Shown here in pieces: positions 52,278-60,534 of a stretch of 64,000 nucleotides of DNA. The stretch comes from a virus. Position numbers and translations under genes: made by a program. Every line of letters begins with the position of its first letter. Position 1 is the first letter of the stretch. The notes under the pieces were generated by a model. The model was not told where the DNA came from, did no database searches, and was given only the letters and a program-made list of their open reading frames with translations. Location of the stretch: the IMG/VR virus record IMGVR_UViG_3300027754_005988, positions 62,001 through 126,000 of that record, one strand, 5' to 3'.

Positions 52278-53183
52278 ATGAAAGAGTTTATTAAATTAAG
52301 ACTTATTGAGTACGTAGAAAAAATCGAAGAATCAAACATAATTGATATTGATAAGATAGCACCAAACGCTGATGATATCACTGAGGAAAAGCTATATCCA
52401 ATATTAAATGATTTATTTAGAGGTATTAATAAAATAAAAAGAAATCAATTTGATAAGTTATCAGATAGTGAAAAATCAATAATATTTAATACATTTCCCA
52501 ATATTATTAATAAAAAGACCAAAGAATATAATAAAGCATTTAAAGTTACTTACGATAATTCAGTTATAAACGATAATTTAATTTATATATACAATGTAAA
52601 AACGCTTAAGGGTGTTGATAAAAAAATATCAGTAGGGTTATTTTATGACAATGATAATCTAGCTTATATGAAAGATAGCTTATTACTTTTAAACATTAAG
52701 AATATAGGTATAAATGGTCTAAACAATTTAAAACTAACTGTAAGACATGAATTAATCCATGCCGCTGACCCTAAAGTAGATAACGCTAAACCAATAGTAA
52801 AAGATAAAAATAAGCGTAAGCAATATGTGAGATACACTAAATTAGATTATGAATTTGATTCTTTTAGTCATGAATTAATAACTGTAGTGAAAGATAATGT
52901 GAATAATATTGCTAATGAAGAAAAGAAATTAGAAATAATTAAAAAATTATGGGAGGTAATTGATTCTGTAAAAACAAAAACCAAAGAAGAATTAAGTTAT
53001 GAATATGCTTCTGATAGTGTAATAAGACTTTTTACACCTGACGGACTCACTAGTACTAATAATACAATGTTAAGAAGTAATTTTTGGCAGGCATTAAATT
53101 TATTAGAAGCGTGGAAAACGAAACCAACATTATATAATATGTTCTACAAAAGATTAACTAGGTTTATACCATACATAAAATAA
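52278..53183 (+). CDS. Metallopeptidase-like protein (HELIH motif) with LIE leader, 301 residues
   Basis: Start chosen at ATG 52278, since an upstream TTG lies in the terminator. The leader MKEFIKLRLIEYVEKIEE ends in LIE|Y, fitting a prohead cleavage site. Near residue 163 the segment LTVRHELIHAADPKV contains HExxH, the zinc-binding and catalytic motif of many metallopeptidases; a helix with Glu (EELSYEYASDSV), about 75 residues on, could supply the third ligand. No signal peptide is seen, so an intracellular or injected enzyme is implied. Substrate unknown. It is a separate late unit between terminators. Confidence 0.6.
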   Translation: MKEFIKLRLIEYVEKIEESNIIDIDKIAPNADDITEEKLYPILNDLFRGINKIKRNQFDKLSDSEKSIIFNTFPNIINKKTKEYNKAFKVTYDNSVINDNLIYIYNVKTLKGVDKKISVGLFYDNDNLAYMKDSLLLLNIKNIGINGLNNLKLTVRHELIHAADPKVDNAKPIVKDKNKRKQYVRYTKLDYEFDSFSHELITVVKDNVNNIANEEKKLEIIKKLWEVIDSVKTKTKEELSYEYASDSVIRLFTPDGLTSTNNTMLRSNFWQALNLLEAWKTKPTLYNMFYKRLTRFIPYIK

Positions 53184-53202
53184 AGCCCTTAGAAAGGGCT
53201 TT
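53182..53202. terminator. Rho-independent terminator between converging genes
   Basis: Nine-bp stem AAAGCCCTT/AAGGGCTTT with loop AGA. The flanks carry T on the + strand and A on the other, so it could work in both directions for the + gene ending at 53183 and the - gene ending at 53225. Confidence 0.8.
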
Positions 53203-53224
53203 ATTAATTTAATGGTAAATAATA

Positions 53225-53566
53225 CTATTCTTTAACAAAGGCTCGTTCTAACGCCTCTTCAAAATTGTGGAATAACCAAACACCAGCTGTTGATAATAAT
53301 CCATTTAAAAATATCATTAAATAAAGATTATCAATACCATAGTAACCCATTGGTGTTAATTTAGCATAACCAAAATAAGTCATTATTGCTGATATGGCAA
53401 AACCCATCCAAGTCCCCAAACATAAAAAGCAAGTAAACAATTTATGTATACTATATCCACTAGTGCCAAATTTAGCTAATAGGTTTCTCCAACCTTCGAA
53501 TACTGAACCATAAATCATGTTGTTACAAGCACCGTAACAAATAAGAATAAAAATAAGTGTAATCAT
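53225..53566 (-). CDS. Membrane protein with CxxC motif, 113 residues
   Basis: Three hydrophobic segments are visible (about residues 2-20, 46-65 and 78-98). A FTCFLCLGTWMGF motif lies at the second segment. This C-x-x-C-x-G-x-W/F-x-x-F pattern at a membrane edge is typical of small DUF1360-like proteins in phage and bacteria, whose role is unknown. The C-terminus is charged (NFEEALERAFVKE). It is transcribed against its neighbours and ends near a bidirectional terminator. Confidence 0.65.
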   Translation of the reverse strand: MITLIFILICYGACNNMIYGSVFEGWRNLLAKFGTSGYSIHKLFTCFLCLGTWMGFAISAIMTYFGYAKLTPMGYYGIDNLYLMIFLNGLLSTAGVWLFHNFEEALERAFVKE

Positions 53567-53676
53567 ATGTTTTTATTTTAAATGTAATGATAATATGGGT
53601 AATAGTAAATATTTATTAATTGTAATCGTTGACTAATAAAAAAATTAACAATATATTAGCGAAATAAAATATTTGT

Positions 53677-53901
53677 ATGAAACCAAAAAAAGACGCAGTA
53701 AGTAGAGAGATAGAACAAATTGAAAGAGAAAATCTTTTAGATATGTATAAAACTGCTCAAACAAAAGTTAAATTAATTAGTGAATTAAAAAATGGTTTGG
53801 GTGAAGATATTAAGAAGAACCCAAATAAAGTTACCTTTATAAAAAAAACTTGGTATCAAAGGTTTATGATTACAATTAAGAATATTTTTACAAAATTTTA
53901 A
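53677..53901 (+). CDS. Small charged protein, 74 residues
   Basis: A helical N-terminal part, SREIEQIERENLLDMYKTAQ, is followed by a basic and aromatic end, KKTWYQRFMITIKNIFTKF. The latter could be an amphipathic membrane-contact helix. A sequence AATATTTG before the start resembles a host-type -7 element but begins AA rather than TA, and no TTG lies at the right distance. Function unknown. Confidence 0.55.
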   Translation: MKPKKDAVSREIEQIERENLLDMYKTAQTKVKLISELKNGLGEDIKKNPNKVTFIKKTWYQRFMITIKNIFTKF

Positions 53902-53904
53902 AAA

Positions 53905-54138
53905 ATGACATACGAAAAACTAATAGAAACAATATCAACAATTGTTGATAATGAAAACATATTCAAAGAAGGATTAACACTTGTTTATGAACTAGATGAA
54001 AAAAAACATAGACAAATAAATGAACATTTATTTTTTAAATCAAACCCATCAACAAATGAATTTGTTGCTACAGATGAATTTGAAGTAGAATTAGGTGGTA
54101 TACTAGTTAAATTCGTGAAAAATAAAAAAAAATACTAG
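53905..54138 (+). CDS. Small hypothetical protein, 77 residues
   Basis: Begins MTYEKLIETISTIVDNENIF and has a VYELDEKKHRQINEHLFFKS segment followed by an acidic strand and a basic tail (KFVKNKKKY). It lies three bases after its neighbour. Its build is similar to small immunity or regulatory phage proteins, but no assignment is possible. Confidence 0.6.
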   Translation: MTYEKLIETISTIVDNENIFKEGLTLVYELDEKKHRQINEHLFFKSNPSTNEFVATDEFEVELGGILVKFVKNKKKY

Positions 54139-54154
54139 TAGTTTATAATTATAA

Positions 54155-54185
54155 TTTGTTTTTTAACCATAATTAAGTATATTTG
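54155..54185 (+). promoter_or_regulatory. Host-type promoter of rnhB
   Basis: TTTG at 54155-54158, a 19-base spacer and TATATTTG at 54178-54185. The ATG follows after seven bases. Confidence 0.85.
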
Positions 54186-54192
54186 TGGTATT

Positions 54193-54885
54193 ATGAAAAC
54201 AAAAGAGAAAAAAATACTAGAAGATTTTGGCGATTATGAATTTGTCGCTGGTATTGATGAAGTAGGTAGAGGCTGTGGCGCTGGTCCAGTTGTAACCGCT
54301 TCTGTAATTATGCCAAAAGGTTTTAAATCACCTCTTATAAGAGATTCTAAGAAACTTTCAGAGAAACAAAGACTAGAAGCTTACCAATTGATATTGGATA
54401 ACGCTATAGCTATTTCATGTCAATCTGGTTTTGTGTCAGATATTGATGAACTAGGTATAAATCCAACTACATTTAACACAATGGTTAAAAACATAAATGA
54501 AATATCTGAAATTTTATCTAAAAGTTATTCTATAAGTGAAACTGTTTGGGACCAAGAAAAACAACTTAGAGAGTATAAAGACCCAAATAGAGAACCGTTA
54601 AAAATAGGTGCTGTTTTAGTAGATGGTACTGAATGGATTAAAGATTCAGATATTAAAGTAATCTTAGTCCCTAAAGGTGATGATACGTATACTTGTATAG
54701 CAGCTGCGGCTATAGTTGCAAAAGTTAGACGTGATAAGTATATGGCGCAGTTACATGAATTACATCCAGAATATAATTGGAACAAGAATAAAGGTTATTT
54801 AACACCAGAACATATAGATGCGTTAAAAAAATATGGCCCCAACAAATATCATAGAAAACAATATGTTAAAAATTTTATTAATTAG
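54193..54885 (+). CDS. rnhB: Ribonuclease HII
   Basis: Removes ribonucleotides from RNA-DNA hybrids and single embedded ribonucleotides. The canonical GIDEVGRGCGAGPVVTASVI block gives Asp22 and Glu23. The third acidic residue is in the AVLVDGTEWI strand and a fourth in the AIVAKVRRDKYM helix. The GYLTPEHIDALKKYGPN-like ending is typical of RNase HII. The length (230) is normal. As the gene at 492 encodes a different nuclease, the phage carries two enzymes able to remove RNA from DNA. Confidence 0.95.
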   Translation: MKTKEKKILEDFGDYEFVAGIDEVGRGCGAGPVVTASVIMPKGFKSPLIRDSKKLSEKQRLEAYQLILDNAIAISCQSGFVSDIDELGINPTTFNTMVKNINEISEILSKSYSISETVWDQEKQLREYKDPNREPLKIGAVLVDGTEWIKDSDIKVILVPKGDDTYTCIAAAAIVAKVRRDKYMAQLHELHPEYNWNKNKGYLTPEHIDALKKYGPNKYHRKQYVKNFIN

Positions 54886-54896
54886 TTAATTATATT

Positions 54897-55409
54897 ATGA
54901 AAGTAAAAAATAAATTATCTGTTAGTTTAATTGTTTTATTAATCACAACACTATTTCTTGTGTCCTGTGAGAAAGAAATTATAACACCAACCAAACAACC
55001 AGAACCAGTTGACACAACAAAATGGCAAGACCAATACACTGACAGTGGTACATTACCTAATTGGACTGTTAACCAAAACACAAATAATGAATTAGTGAAT
55101 ACCAATTGGGTGTTGACAAAAATAGTTGCTGCATTTGGTACAACAACAATGAATGACACAATACATTTTATTTCTAATAATAAGTATTATGTTGGTTCAG
55201 ACACAACAAATAGTGGTTTATATACGTTATACACATCTCAAAATAATGTTACTCTTACATTTAAACCATTTATACCAATGAATTATACACAATGTAGTAC
55301 AAATCAATTAGGTGTTGGTTTTTCTAAAGGTACTAATATTACTGGTGTTGAATTTGTAAATTTATATAATGTAACGTCAACATTTAAAGCTTGGTTTGTT
55401 AAAGTATAA
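54897..55409 (+). CDS. Phage-encoded lipoprotein, 170 residues
   Basis: A classical lipoprotein signal: KNKLSVSLIVLLITTLFLVS then Cys23, with lipobox LVS|C. The residues after the cysteine (EKEIITPTKQPEP) start with acidic/charged residues near position +2/+4, which in Bacteroidetes favours surface exposure. The rest is a soluble Thr/Asn-rich beta domain with a WVLTKIVAAFGTTTMNDTIH segment. It lies 12 bases after rnhB, so it may be made early. Surface lipoproteins of phages can block receptors (as Llp of T5 does); that function is a guess. Confidence 0.7.
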   Translation: MKVKNKLSVSLIVLLITTLFLVSCEKEIITPTKQPEPVDTTKWQDQYTDSGTLPNWTVNQNTNNELVNTNWVLTKIVAAFGTTTMNDTIHFISNNKYYVGSDTTNSGLYTLYTSQNNVTLTFKPFIPMNYTQCSTNQLGVGFSKGTNITGVEFVNLYNVTSTFKAWFVKV

Positions 55410-55513
55410 AAAAACAACAAATTTATTAATTTTTTTATTTTATTGTTTACTGTATTAATTAATTTAACTAATTTTAATTAATAACATAACAATATATTTA
55501 CAATGAGCAAGTA

Positions 55514-55756
55514 ATGATAAATAAAAAAATAATAATCAAAGAAATAGATAAATTATACAGTAAAAAATTCAAAGATAAGTTTGTAAGTGAATATATAATT
55601 TACTTAATGGAAAATGATGTTAAATTAGCGACATATACTGAAATTGGTGAGGAAGCTAAAAAAGAAAGGGTTAATAGTATTTTTTTAAATTACTTTCCAC
55701 ATACATTAAAATTAAATGAATATAAAAACATAATTGAAGAAATAACAAATAAATAA
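55514..55756 (+). CDS. Small hypothetical protein, 80 residues
   Basis: A helical, charged protein that begins MINKKIIIKEIDKLYSKKFK and includes a SIFLNYFPHTLKLNEYKNII segment. It follows a very AT-rich 104-base gap with inverted repeats of TTAATTAA type and heads a run of tightly packed small genes. No family is recognised. Confidence 0.6.
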   Translation: MINKKIIIKEIDKLYSKKFKDKFVSEYIIYLMENDVKLATYTEIGEEAKKERVNSIFLNYFPHTLKLNEYKNIIEEITNK

Positions 55757-55757
55757 T

Positions 55758-56102
55758 ATGGAAAAAGAAAATCCACTTATCATTGTTTTCTATCTAGATA
55801 GTGAAATGATGAAAATAAAAGAAATTATACAACCATTTGTCGAATCAGTTAACGATATGATTAAACAAAAAGAATCAAATGTAATGGCTTTCTTTTTGCC
55901 AACAAAAGGTGAGGAGAGAGTTGAATGCATAAATCCAAAAATAGTTGATAAAGCAGATATGGATAAAATATATAAAATGATTGAAGATATAAGAGAAACA
56001 TACTTAATAGGTATTAATCTTGACTTACCAGATGAAGAAATAATAATTGATAATAAACCATGTGAATGTGGTAAGAATCCAGATGGTTCTTGTAAATGCT
56101 AA
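55758..56102 (+). CDS. Hypothetical protein with Cys-rich tail, 114 residues
   Basis: An alpha/beta N-terminal domain (NPLIIVFYLDSEMMKIKEII) is followed by a helix and a C-terminal CECGKNPDGSCKC. The CxC...CxC end resembles that of the 252-residue protein at 51465 and may bind a metal. It is one base after the previous gene. Function unknown. Confidence 0.65.
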   Translation: MEKENPLIIVFYLDSEMMKIKEIIQPFVESVNDMIKQKESNVMAFFLPTKGEERVECINPKIVDKADMDKIYKMIEDIRETYLIGINLDLPDEEIIIDNKPCECGKNPDGSCKC

Positions 56103-56106
56103 TATT

Positions 56107-56436
56107 ATGATTGAATGGGATTATTTAGGTTTTAGAAAAGATAAATGTTTAGCTTCAGCTTATAACCAAAAAGATTGGAATCAAACACTTATAACTCGTT
56201 TAAATCGAGCTAATGCTGAATATCATAGAACAGAAGCTAAAATTGGTTCAACAACAATAACGGTTAATGATAAAATAAATACATTACTAAACACATTAGA
56301 AGATGTTATTGATGGTAAGCTTACACATAGAAAAATTATTATTGATAACAATGTGGATGATAAAACAATTATAATCGGAAATACATATTTTCCAGATATT
56401 AATATAGAAATAAAAATACTTAATTATGAAAAATGA
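56107..56436 (+). CDS. Hypothetical protein, 109 residues
   Basis: The ATG at 56107 is preferred over one at 56047, which lies inside the preceding gene. The product begins MIEWDYLGFRKDKCLASAYN and has a helical middle (LITRLNRANAEYHRTEAKIG) with a C-terminal beta part. It overlaps the next start by 11 bases. No family signature. Confidence 0.6.
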   Translation: MIEWDYLGFRKDKCLASAYNQKDWNQTLITRLNRANAEYHRTEAKIGSTTITVNDKINTLLNTLEDVIDGKLTHRKIIIDNNVDDKTIIIGNTYFPDINIEIKILNYEK

Positions 56437-56617
56437 AGATAAAGCACTTATTTATGATGAATGCCTAAGAGAAAGTGAAAAATTGCAAAGGATAAATTCT
56501 AAGATAAAATCAGAACATGCAACAAATATTCCACAACATTTACAAGAAGAAATTGACAGGAATAATGTTAAAATAAATTCGTTGGTTCGTAAATTAGAAT
56601 CATTATTTAATAACTAG
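56426..56617 (+). CDS. Small coiled-coil protein, 63 residues
   Basis: Almost wholly helical: YDECLRESEKLQRINSKIKS and EEIDRNNVKINSLVRKLESL. It is coupled to its upstream neighbour by overlap and followed after one base by a small membrane gene. Role unknown; it may be a partner of a neighbouring protein. Confidence 0.6.
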   Translation: MKNEDKALIYDECLRESEKLQRINSKIKSEHATNIPQHLQEEIDRNNVKINSLVRKLESLFNN

Positions 56618-56618
56618 T

Positions 56619-56795
56619 ATGTTATATTTTTTAAAAAAAGCAATACCAATATGTCGTGATATATCTAATTTCACGACATTATTGTTATTACATATATTCT
56701 TTATGAATTTATCGGCAGGTATTGAAATAGATAATTTATTTTTGGTTTTATTATCGGCATTATTAACCAATTTAATATATAGTTTTAAGGTCTAG
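56619..56795 (+). CDS. Small membrane protein with two transmembrane helices, 58 residues
   Basis: A short gene that starts one base after the preceding stop. The product begins MLYFLKKAIPICRDISNFTT; hydrophobic segments run from about 21 to 35 and from about 41 to 55, with a short acidic loop (GIEID) between. Its end overlaps the end of the antisense gene by 11 bases. It is similar in plan to small phage inner-membrane proteins of unknown function. Confidence 0.6.
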   Translation: MLYFLKKAIPICRDISNFTTLLLLHIFFMNLSAGIEIDNLFLVLLSALLTNLIYSFKV

Positions 56796-57441
56796 TAGAA
56801 GTCCTTCTAATCTTTGTATATGGCCAACCAGTCCTATTATGGATTAAATCATAAATATTCCCAATCATAACCTTACCAGCAGTCCCCATAAACATAAGAC
56901 TTTTAATTTTTTGTTTTTTAGCTATTTTAGCCAATGTATGGTGAAGTCTTTGTGCTTCTTCTAAATTTTTACAAATAATCATTTCAAATTGGTCTTCATT
57001 ATATATTATTAATTTATTATGTACAACAATTATTTGTTTAACCATTTTTTTTGAATGGGCACCAATTAATAATCTTTTGATTATTTCAGATATGGTTGGT
57101 CTGTTAATACTATGATGCAATCCATATACCCAAAATGTTTCCTCAATAAAGTATTCATCTGAAGCTAAAATAGTCCAATCACCTAATTGTTTTTCAGTAT
57201 ATAATTTACCATAATCATCTCTAAGGATTCTAAAGGTATCTGTATCTTCAGTTATTTTACTAACACATATTTCATATTTAACTGGTTTTATGCCATTTGC
57301 GTTTATAAATTTTTTTGGATAGAATACTTTATTGTTTTCTTTTATTTTGTGGTAATTGATAAACACTGTTTCTTTTGTTTTGCATCTGTATAGTGTTTTT
57401 TTATATTTTCCGTTTACAAGTAAAATTACTCTAAATGTCAT
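56785..57441 (-). CDS. Hypothetical protein with basic C-terminus, 218 residues
   Basis: A beta-rich N-terminal domain (TFRVILLVNGKYKKTLYRCK) is followed by a helical domain (TISEIIKRLLIGAHSKKMVK) and a basic tail, WPYTKIRRTSTRP. The centre contains NKLIIYNEDQFEMIICKNLE. Family unknown. It is one of only five minus-strand genes in the window and is preceded by a TATTTAT box in its own orientation, 46 bases from the start. Confidence 0.65.
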   Translation of the reverse strand: MTFRVILLVNGKYKKTLYRCKTKETVFINYHKIKENNKVFYPKKFINANGIKPVKYEICVSKITEDTDTFRILRDDYGKLYTEKQLGDWTILASDEYFIEETFWVYGLHHSINRPTISEIIKRLLIGAHSKKMVKQIIVVHNKLIIYNEDQFEMIICKNLEEAQRLHHTLAKIAKKQKIKSLMFMGTAGKVMIGNIYDLIHNRTGWPYTKIRRTSTRP

Positions 57442-57448
57442 GATTAAG

Positions 57449-57479
57449 TTGTTTTTTTAATTATAAGTTAGTATATTTG
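57449..57479 (+). promoter_or_regulatory. Host-type promoter of dnaJ
   Basis: TTG at 57449-57451, a 20-base spacer and TATATTTG at 57472-57479. It lies in the 59-base gap shared with the divergent gene. Confidence 0.85.
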
Positions 57480-57487
57480 TTTTAAAA

Positions 57488-57494
57488 ATAAATA
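57488..57494 (-). promoter_or_regulatory. Minus-strand TATTTAT box in the dnaJ intergenic gap
   Basis: On the minus strand it reads AGTATTTATTTTT, 46 bases before the divergent gene. It is inside the dnaJ leader, so early dnaJ and late antisense transcription would overlap. Confidence 0.35.
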
Positions 57495-57500
57495 CTTAAA

Positions 57501-58505
57501 ATGGCAAAAAGAGATTATTATGAAGTGTTAGGTGTAAATAAGAATTCCTCTGCTGATGAGATTAAGAAAAAATACAGACAGTTAGCCAAGGAATTACACC
57601 CAGATAAGAACAATGGTAGCAAAGAAGCTGAGGAGAAGTTTAAAGAAGTTTCTGAGGCTTATGAAATACTTTCCGACAACGATAAAAAGGCTAACTATGA
57701 TAGATTTGGTCATAGTAATGGTAGACAAAGCCAACAGGCCCAATATCATAGAACACAATATAGACAACCAGAAAGATTTGGTGAGAATATGCAGATGGTT
57801 GTTAAATTAACCTTAGATGAAATATATACTGGTGTTAAAAAAAGATTTAAGTACAATAGAAATGACAAATGTGAATCCTGTGATGGACATGGTGGTCATG
57901 GTAAAAAAGATTGTGGGACTTGTGGTGGTAGTGGGTTGGTAACACATGCGATTAATACACCTTTCGGTCAATTCTCAAATATAACACAATGTTATTCATG
58001 TAATGGTATCGGTTTAACATATGATAGTCAATGTGGTACTTGCAATGGTTCTGGTGTTAATGTAAAAGAAGAATTAATAGATATTGATATACCATCTGGT
58101 GTTATGGAAGGTATGTCGTTTATTATGCATGGAAAAGGTCATGCGATAAAAGCTGGTAATTCAGGTGATTTACATGTTAAAATAATGGAATTGGCGCATA
58201 AGGTTTATACTCGTAGCGGTAATGATTTAAAAATGGTTTTAAAACTAACATACCCACAATTGGTTTTAGGTAGTAAAGTTGAATTAGAAACCATAGACGG
58301 TAGTAAAATAAGGATAAACATACCAGAATATAGTGATATAGGTAATGATTTAAGAATACAACATAAAGGATTAAAACATTACAATAACGAAGAACGAGGA
58401 GATATATTGATTAAATTGGGAATTGATATGCCAAAAGAATTAGATGATGATACAAAAGCTGTTATTATTGATTTAAAAGAAAAATTAGAGCAAATAGAAA
58501 AATAA
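57501..58505 (+). CDS. dnaJ: DnaJ (Hsp40) chaperone
   Basis: A complete Hsp40 of 334 residues. The J domain has HPD at 33-35. A short Gln/Arg linker replaces the usual Gly/Phe-rich region. The zinc domain has all four CxxCxGxG modules ([24 protein letters not shown] and CGTCNGSG). The C-terminal substrate domain is intact. It should stimulate host DnaK and hold unfolded clients. It heads the window's protein quality control cluster and has a host-type promoter. Confidence 0.95.
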   Translation: MAKRDYYEVLGVNKNSSADEIKKKYRQLAKELHPDKNNGSKEAEEKFKEVSEAYEILSDNDKKANYDRFGHSNGRQSQQAQYHRTQYRQPERFGENMQMVVKLTLDEIYTGVKKRFKYNRNDKCESCDGHGGHGKKDCGTCGGSGLVTHAINTPFGQFSNITQCYSCNGIGLTYDSQCGTCNGSGVNVKEELIDIDIPSGVMEGMSFIMHGKGHAIKAGNSGDLHVKIMELAHKVYTRSGNDLKMVLKLTYPQLVLGSKVELETIDGSKIRINIPEYSDIGNDLRIQHKGLKHYNNEERGDILIKLGIDMPKELDDDTKAVIIDLKEKLEQIEK

Positions 58506-58517
58506 AAATATTTTTAG

Positions 58518-58548
58518 TTGCAAGATAAATAATTAAATAGTATATTTG
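58518..58548 (+). promoter_or_regulatory. Host-type promoter before the clpP operon
   Basis: TTG at 58518-58520, a 20-base spacer and TATATTTG at 58541-58548, with a 32-base leader. Confidence 0.85.
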
Positions 58549-58580
58549 TAAAAATAATATAAACAATAAAAATAAAACTT

Positions 58581-59036
58581 ATGGCAAAATACGAAGAAGT
58601 ATTCGAAGACACACAAGATTTGTACACTAGATTAATCAACGAAGCTAGTTTAAATCATGTTAACATTACAATCTTAGCTGATAATAAAGCTAAAGAAATT
58701 TATAAACTTAATAAAGCTAATGCATTATTAAAGTTCAGAAGTGGTGATGATATCATTATAGTTTTAAATGAAAAGATTTTTGAAAAACTAACACAAGAGC
58801 AACAAGTTATCATTGCTGAAGAATCATTGGCTGGTATTAGTTATGATGGTGAAAATGATAAAATTGAACTTAAAAAACCAGACTTTACTGCTTACACTGG
58901 TATTTTGCGTAAGTATAATTATGAAACTGTTGATACTTTAAGAGAATCAATTATATCATTGTATCAAGCTGAAAAACAAGCTGAAGATGAAGCTAAAAAT
59001 GCAAATACACCAAAAACAAAAAAACAATATTCATAA
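58581..59036 (+). CDS. Conserved phage protein, 151 residues, resembling an inactive phage metallopeptidase
   Basis: The order LTQEQQVIIAEESLAGISYD with IELKKPDFTAYTGILRKYNY resembles a family of putative phage metallopeptidases, in which HExxH is followed by a D-rich strand and a PD..F segment. Here the His positions read AEESLA, so zinc binding is lost. A non-catalytic role in protein binding is therefore more likely. The C-terminal 25 residues are polar. It overlaps the next gene by one base in the clpP operon. Confidence 0.6.
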   Translation: MAKYEEVFEDTQDLYTRLINEASLNHVNITILADNKAKEIYKLNKANALLKFRSGDDIIIVLNEKIFEKLTQEQQVIIAEESLAGISYDGENDKIELKKPDFTAYTGILRKYNYETVDTLRESIISLYQAEKQAEDEAKNANTPKTKKQYS

Positions 59037-59338
59037 TGACTAGAGAAGATGCAGAAGAATTAATAAGTGAGTTAAATCCAGAAGCGTTATTTCTAGATGG
59101 TTTCGATGATGCTATATTAGGTATAGCCGAAAGACCTAATTTAGGTCCAGTGGTGGCTTATGATGAAGAAAAGATAATAGCCATTCTTGTAGAACAAATG
59201 GAACCAGACTCTGAAGATTTAATTGATAGAGATGTTTTTGAACTTAAAATGGAAATGGCTCTGGATTATTATCATTATAACATCAAAAACGCATGGGTTG
59301 GTGAATATACACCAATGATTATAACAACAAATATTTAA
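59036..59338 (+). CDS. Conserved hypothetical phage protein, 100 residues
   Basis: Starts within the stop of its neighbour and has an acidic sequence with ELNPEALFLDGFDDAILGIA and a terminal ALDYYHYNIKNAWVGEYTP. Both phrases recur in small proteins of many tailed phages and some bacteria; no function is known to me. It is seven bases before clpP, so a functional connection with ClpP is possible but only by position. Confidence 0.7.
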   Translation: MTREDAEELISELNPEALFLDGFDDAILGIAERPNLGPVVAYDEEKIIAILVEQMEPDSEDLIDRDVFELKMEMALDYYHYNIKNAWVGEYTPMIITTNI

Positions 59339-59344
59339 TAAAAT

Positions 59345-60061
59345 ATGAATTTTACTAACGAATTTAGAGATTATGCTATTAAGCATATGGGGGTTTCTTC
59401 AATGGAATTATATTATTGGGAACAATTACAAGATAATATATATAATTCTACTAAAGTGTTTGGTAGTATGACACCTATGATTCTAGAAGAAAGAGAATTG
59501 AGAGTAACACAAATGTCAGTTTTCGATAGATTGATGATGGACCGTATTATTTGGTTAGCTGGTCCAGTTAATGATAGAATGAGTACAGTCGTACAAGCGC
59601 AGCTAATGTTCTTAGATAACTTAGAGGTAAAAGATATAACCCTTCATGTAGATAGTCCAGGAGGAAGCGTTAAAAGCGGTTTATCGATAGTTGATGTTAT
59701 GGATTATATTTCATCTGATTTGGTTACTATTAACACTGGGATGGCTGCATCTATGGGTAGTATTTTATTAGGTGCTGGTACAAAGGGTAAAAGACATACA
59801 CTTCCACATAGTAGAGTGATGTTACACCAAGTATCTACTGGTGCATCTGGTAATCTACAAGATATTAGAGTATCAATTGCTGAAGGTGAAAAATACAATA
59901 CTGAGTTATTCAGATTATTAGGTAAGTATACTGATAAAGACCCTAAACAAGTTTTAGATGATACCAATAGAGATATGTGGCTTAATGCTGATGAGGCTTT
60001 AGCTTATGGTATCGTTGATAATATTATAACAAAAAAACCCACTAAAAACGGTAAAAAATAA
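59345..60061 (+). CDS. clpP: ATP-dependent Clp protease proteolytic subunit ClpP-like
   Basis: A serine protease of peptidase family S14. Ser136 lies in NTGMAASMGSILL and His161 in RVMLHQVSTG, with an Asp in VLDDTNRDMWL. DSPGGSVKSGLSI is the usual oxyanion strand. At 238 residues it has a longer N-terminus than bacterial ClpP, with ELYYWEQLQDNIYNS-like extra helix. It could pair with host ClpX/ClpA or act as a capsid maturation protease, as ClpP-like enzymes do in some phages. The operon has a host-type promoter and lies beside tmRNA, which favours protein turnover. Confidence 0.9.
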   Translation: MNFTNEFRDYAIKHMGVSSMELYYWEQLQDNIYNSTKVFGSMTPMILEERELRVTQMSVFDRLMMDRIIWLAGPVNDRMSTVVQAQLMFLDNLEVKDITLHVDSPGGSVKSGLSIVDVMDYISSDLVTINTGMAASMGSILLGAGTKGKRHTLPHSRVMLHQVSTGASGNLQDIRVSIAEGEKYNTELFRLLGKYTDKDPKQVLDDTNRDMWLNADEALAYGIVDNIITKKPTKNGKK

Positions 60062-60063
60062 TA

Positions 60064-60085
60064 AATGGGGGTTAATCCCCCCATT
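60064..60085 (+). terminator. GC-rich hairpin after clpP
   Basis: Stem AATGGGG/CCCCATT with loop about GTTAATCC. There is no T run, so it may be an mRNA-stabilising hairpin rather than a terminator. Confidence 0.5.
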
Positions 60086-60133
60086 AATTAATTAGGTGGC
60101 TAATCAAAACTAAAAAAAAGAAAGGAAAATAAA

Positions 60134-60487
60134 ATGGAAACAATGATAATAGTATCAGTTTTAACTACTCTATGTGTTGGTGCAATAATTGCTTCACTTG
60201 TGATTGCGTATATGAAGTTAGATAGAAAAGTTGATGTTACAGAATATGATAATAATATTCTTGATGTTCGTAGAAGAATTAATGAAGAGTCAAAAATGAT
60301 ATTTGACCTAATAGATGCTAATGTTAGAAGCTTAAATTCAGACATTGAAGCTCTACATAGAAGAATTGATGAAGCAAAAAATCAACAAGATAAAATAGGT
60401 GAAGAGTTAAGAAGCCTTATTGATTCTAGATGTGATAAATTGGATAATAAAATAAAAAAGAGTGGTAAAACATTACTTAATGATTAA
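60134..60487 (+). CDS. Membrane-anchored coiled-coil protein, 117 residues
   Basis: An N-terminal membrane helix (residues 4-26, MIIVSVLTTLCVGAIIASLV) is followed by a charged coiled coil (residues 35-110) with heptad-like ISxxRRRINEE and SDIEALHRRIDEA segments. The topology is N-in or N-out with a soluble tail, like a spanin or a phage exclusion protein. It lies between clpP and the tmRNA gene and has its own terminator. Confidence 0.65.
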   Translation: METMIIVSVLTTLCVGAIIASLVIAYMKLDRKVDVTEYDNNILDVRRRINEESKMIFDLIDANVRSLNSDIEALHRRIDEAKNQQDKIGEELRSLIDSRCDKLDNKIKKSGKTLLND

Positions 60488-60495
60488 TAAAAAAT

Positions 60496-60513
60496 AAGGT
60501 TAGCCACCTTTTT
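60496..60513 (+). terminator. Weak terminator before the tmRNA promoter
   Basis: Five-bp stem AAGGT/ACCTT with loop TAGCC and a short T run. Its arms can also pair with GGTGGCTAAT near 60096. Confidence 0.5.
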
Positions 60514-60534
60514 AATAAAAAAAATAAAACATAC

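Noticed and set aside
53610-53616. TATTTAT box in the gap between diverging genes at 53566 and 53677.
   Set aside because: The surrounding AATATTTATT is nearly palindromic and 60 bases from the + gene, so direction cannot be assigned.
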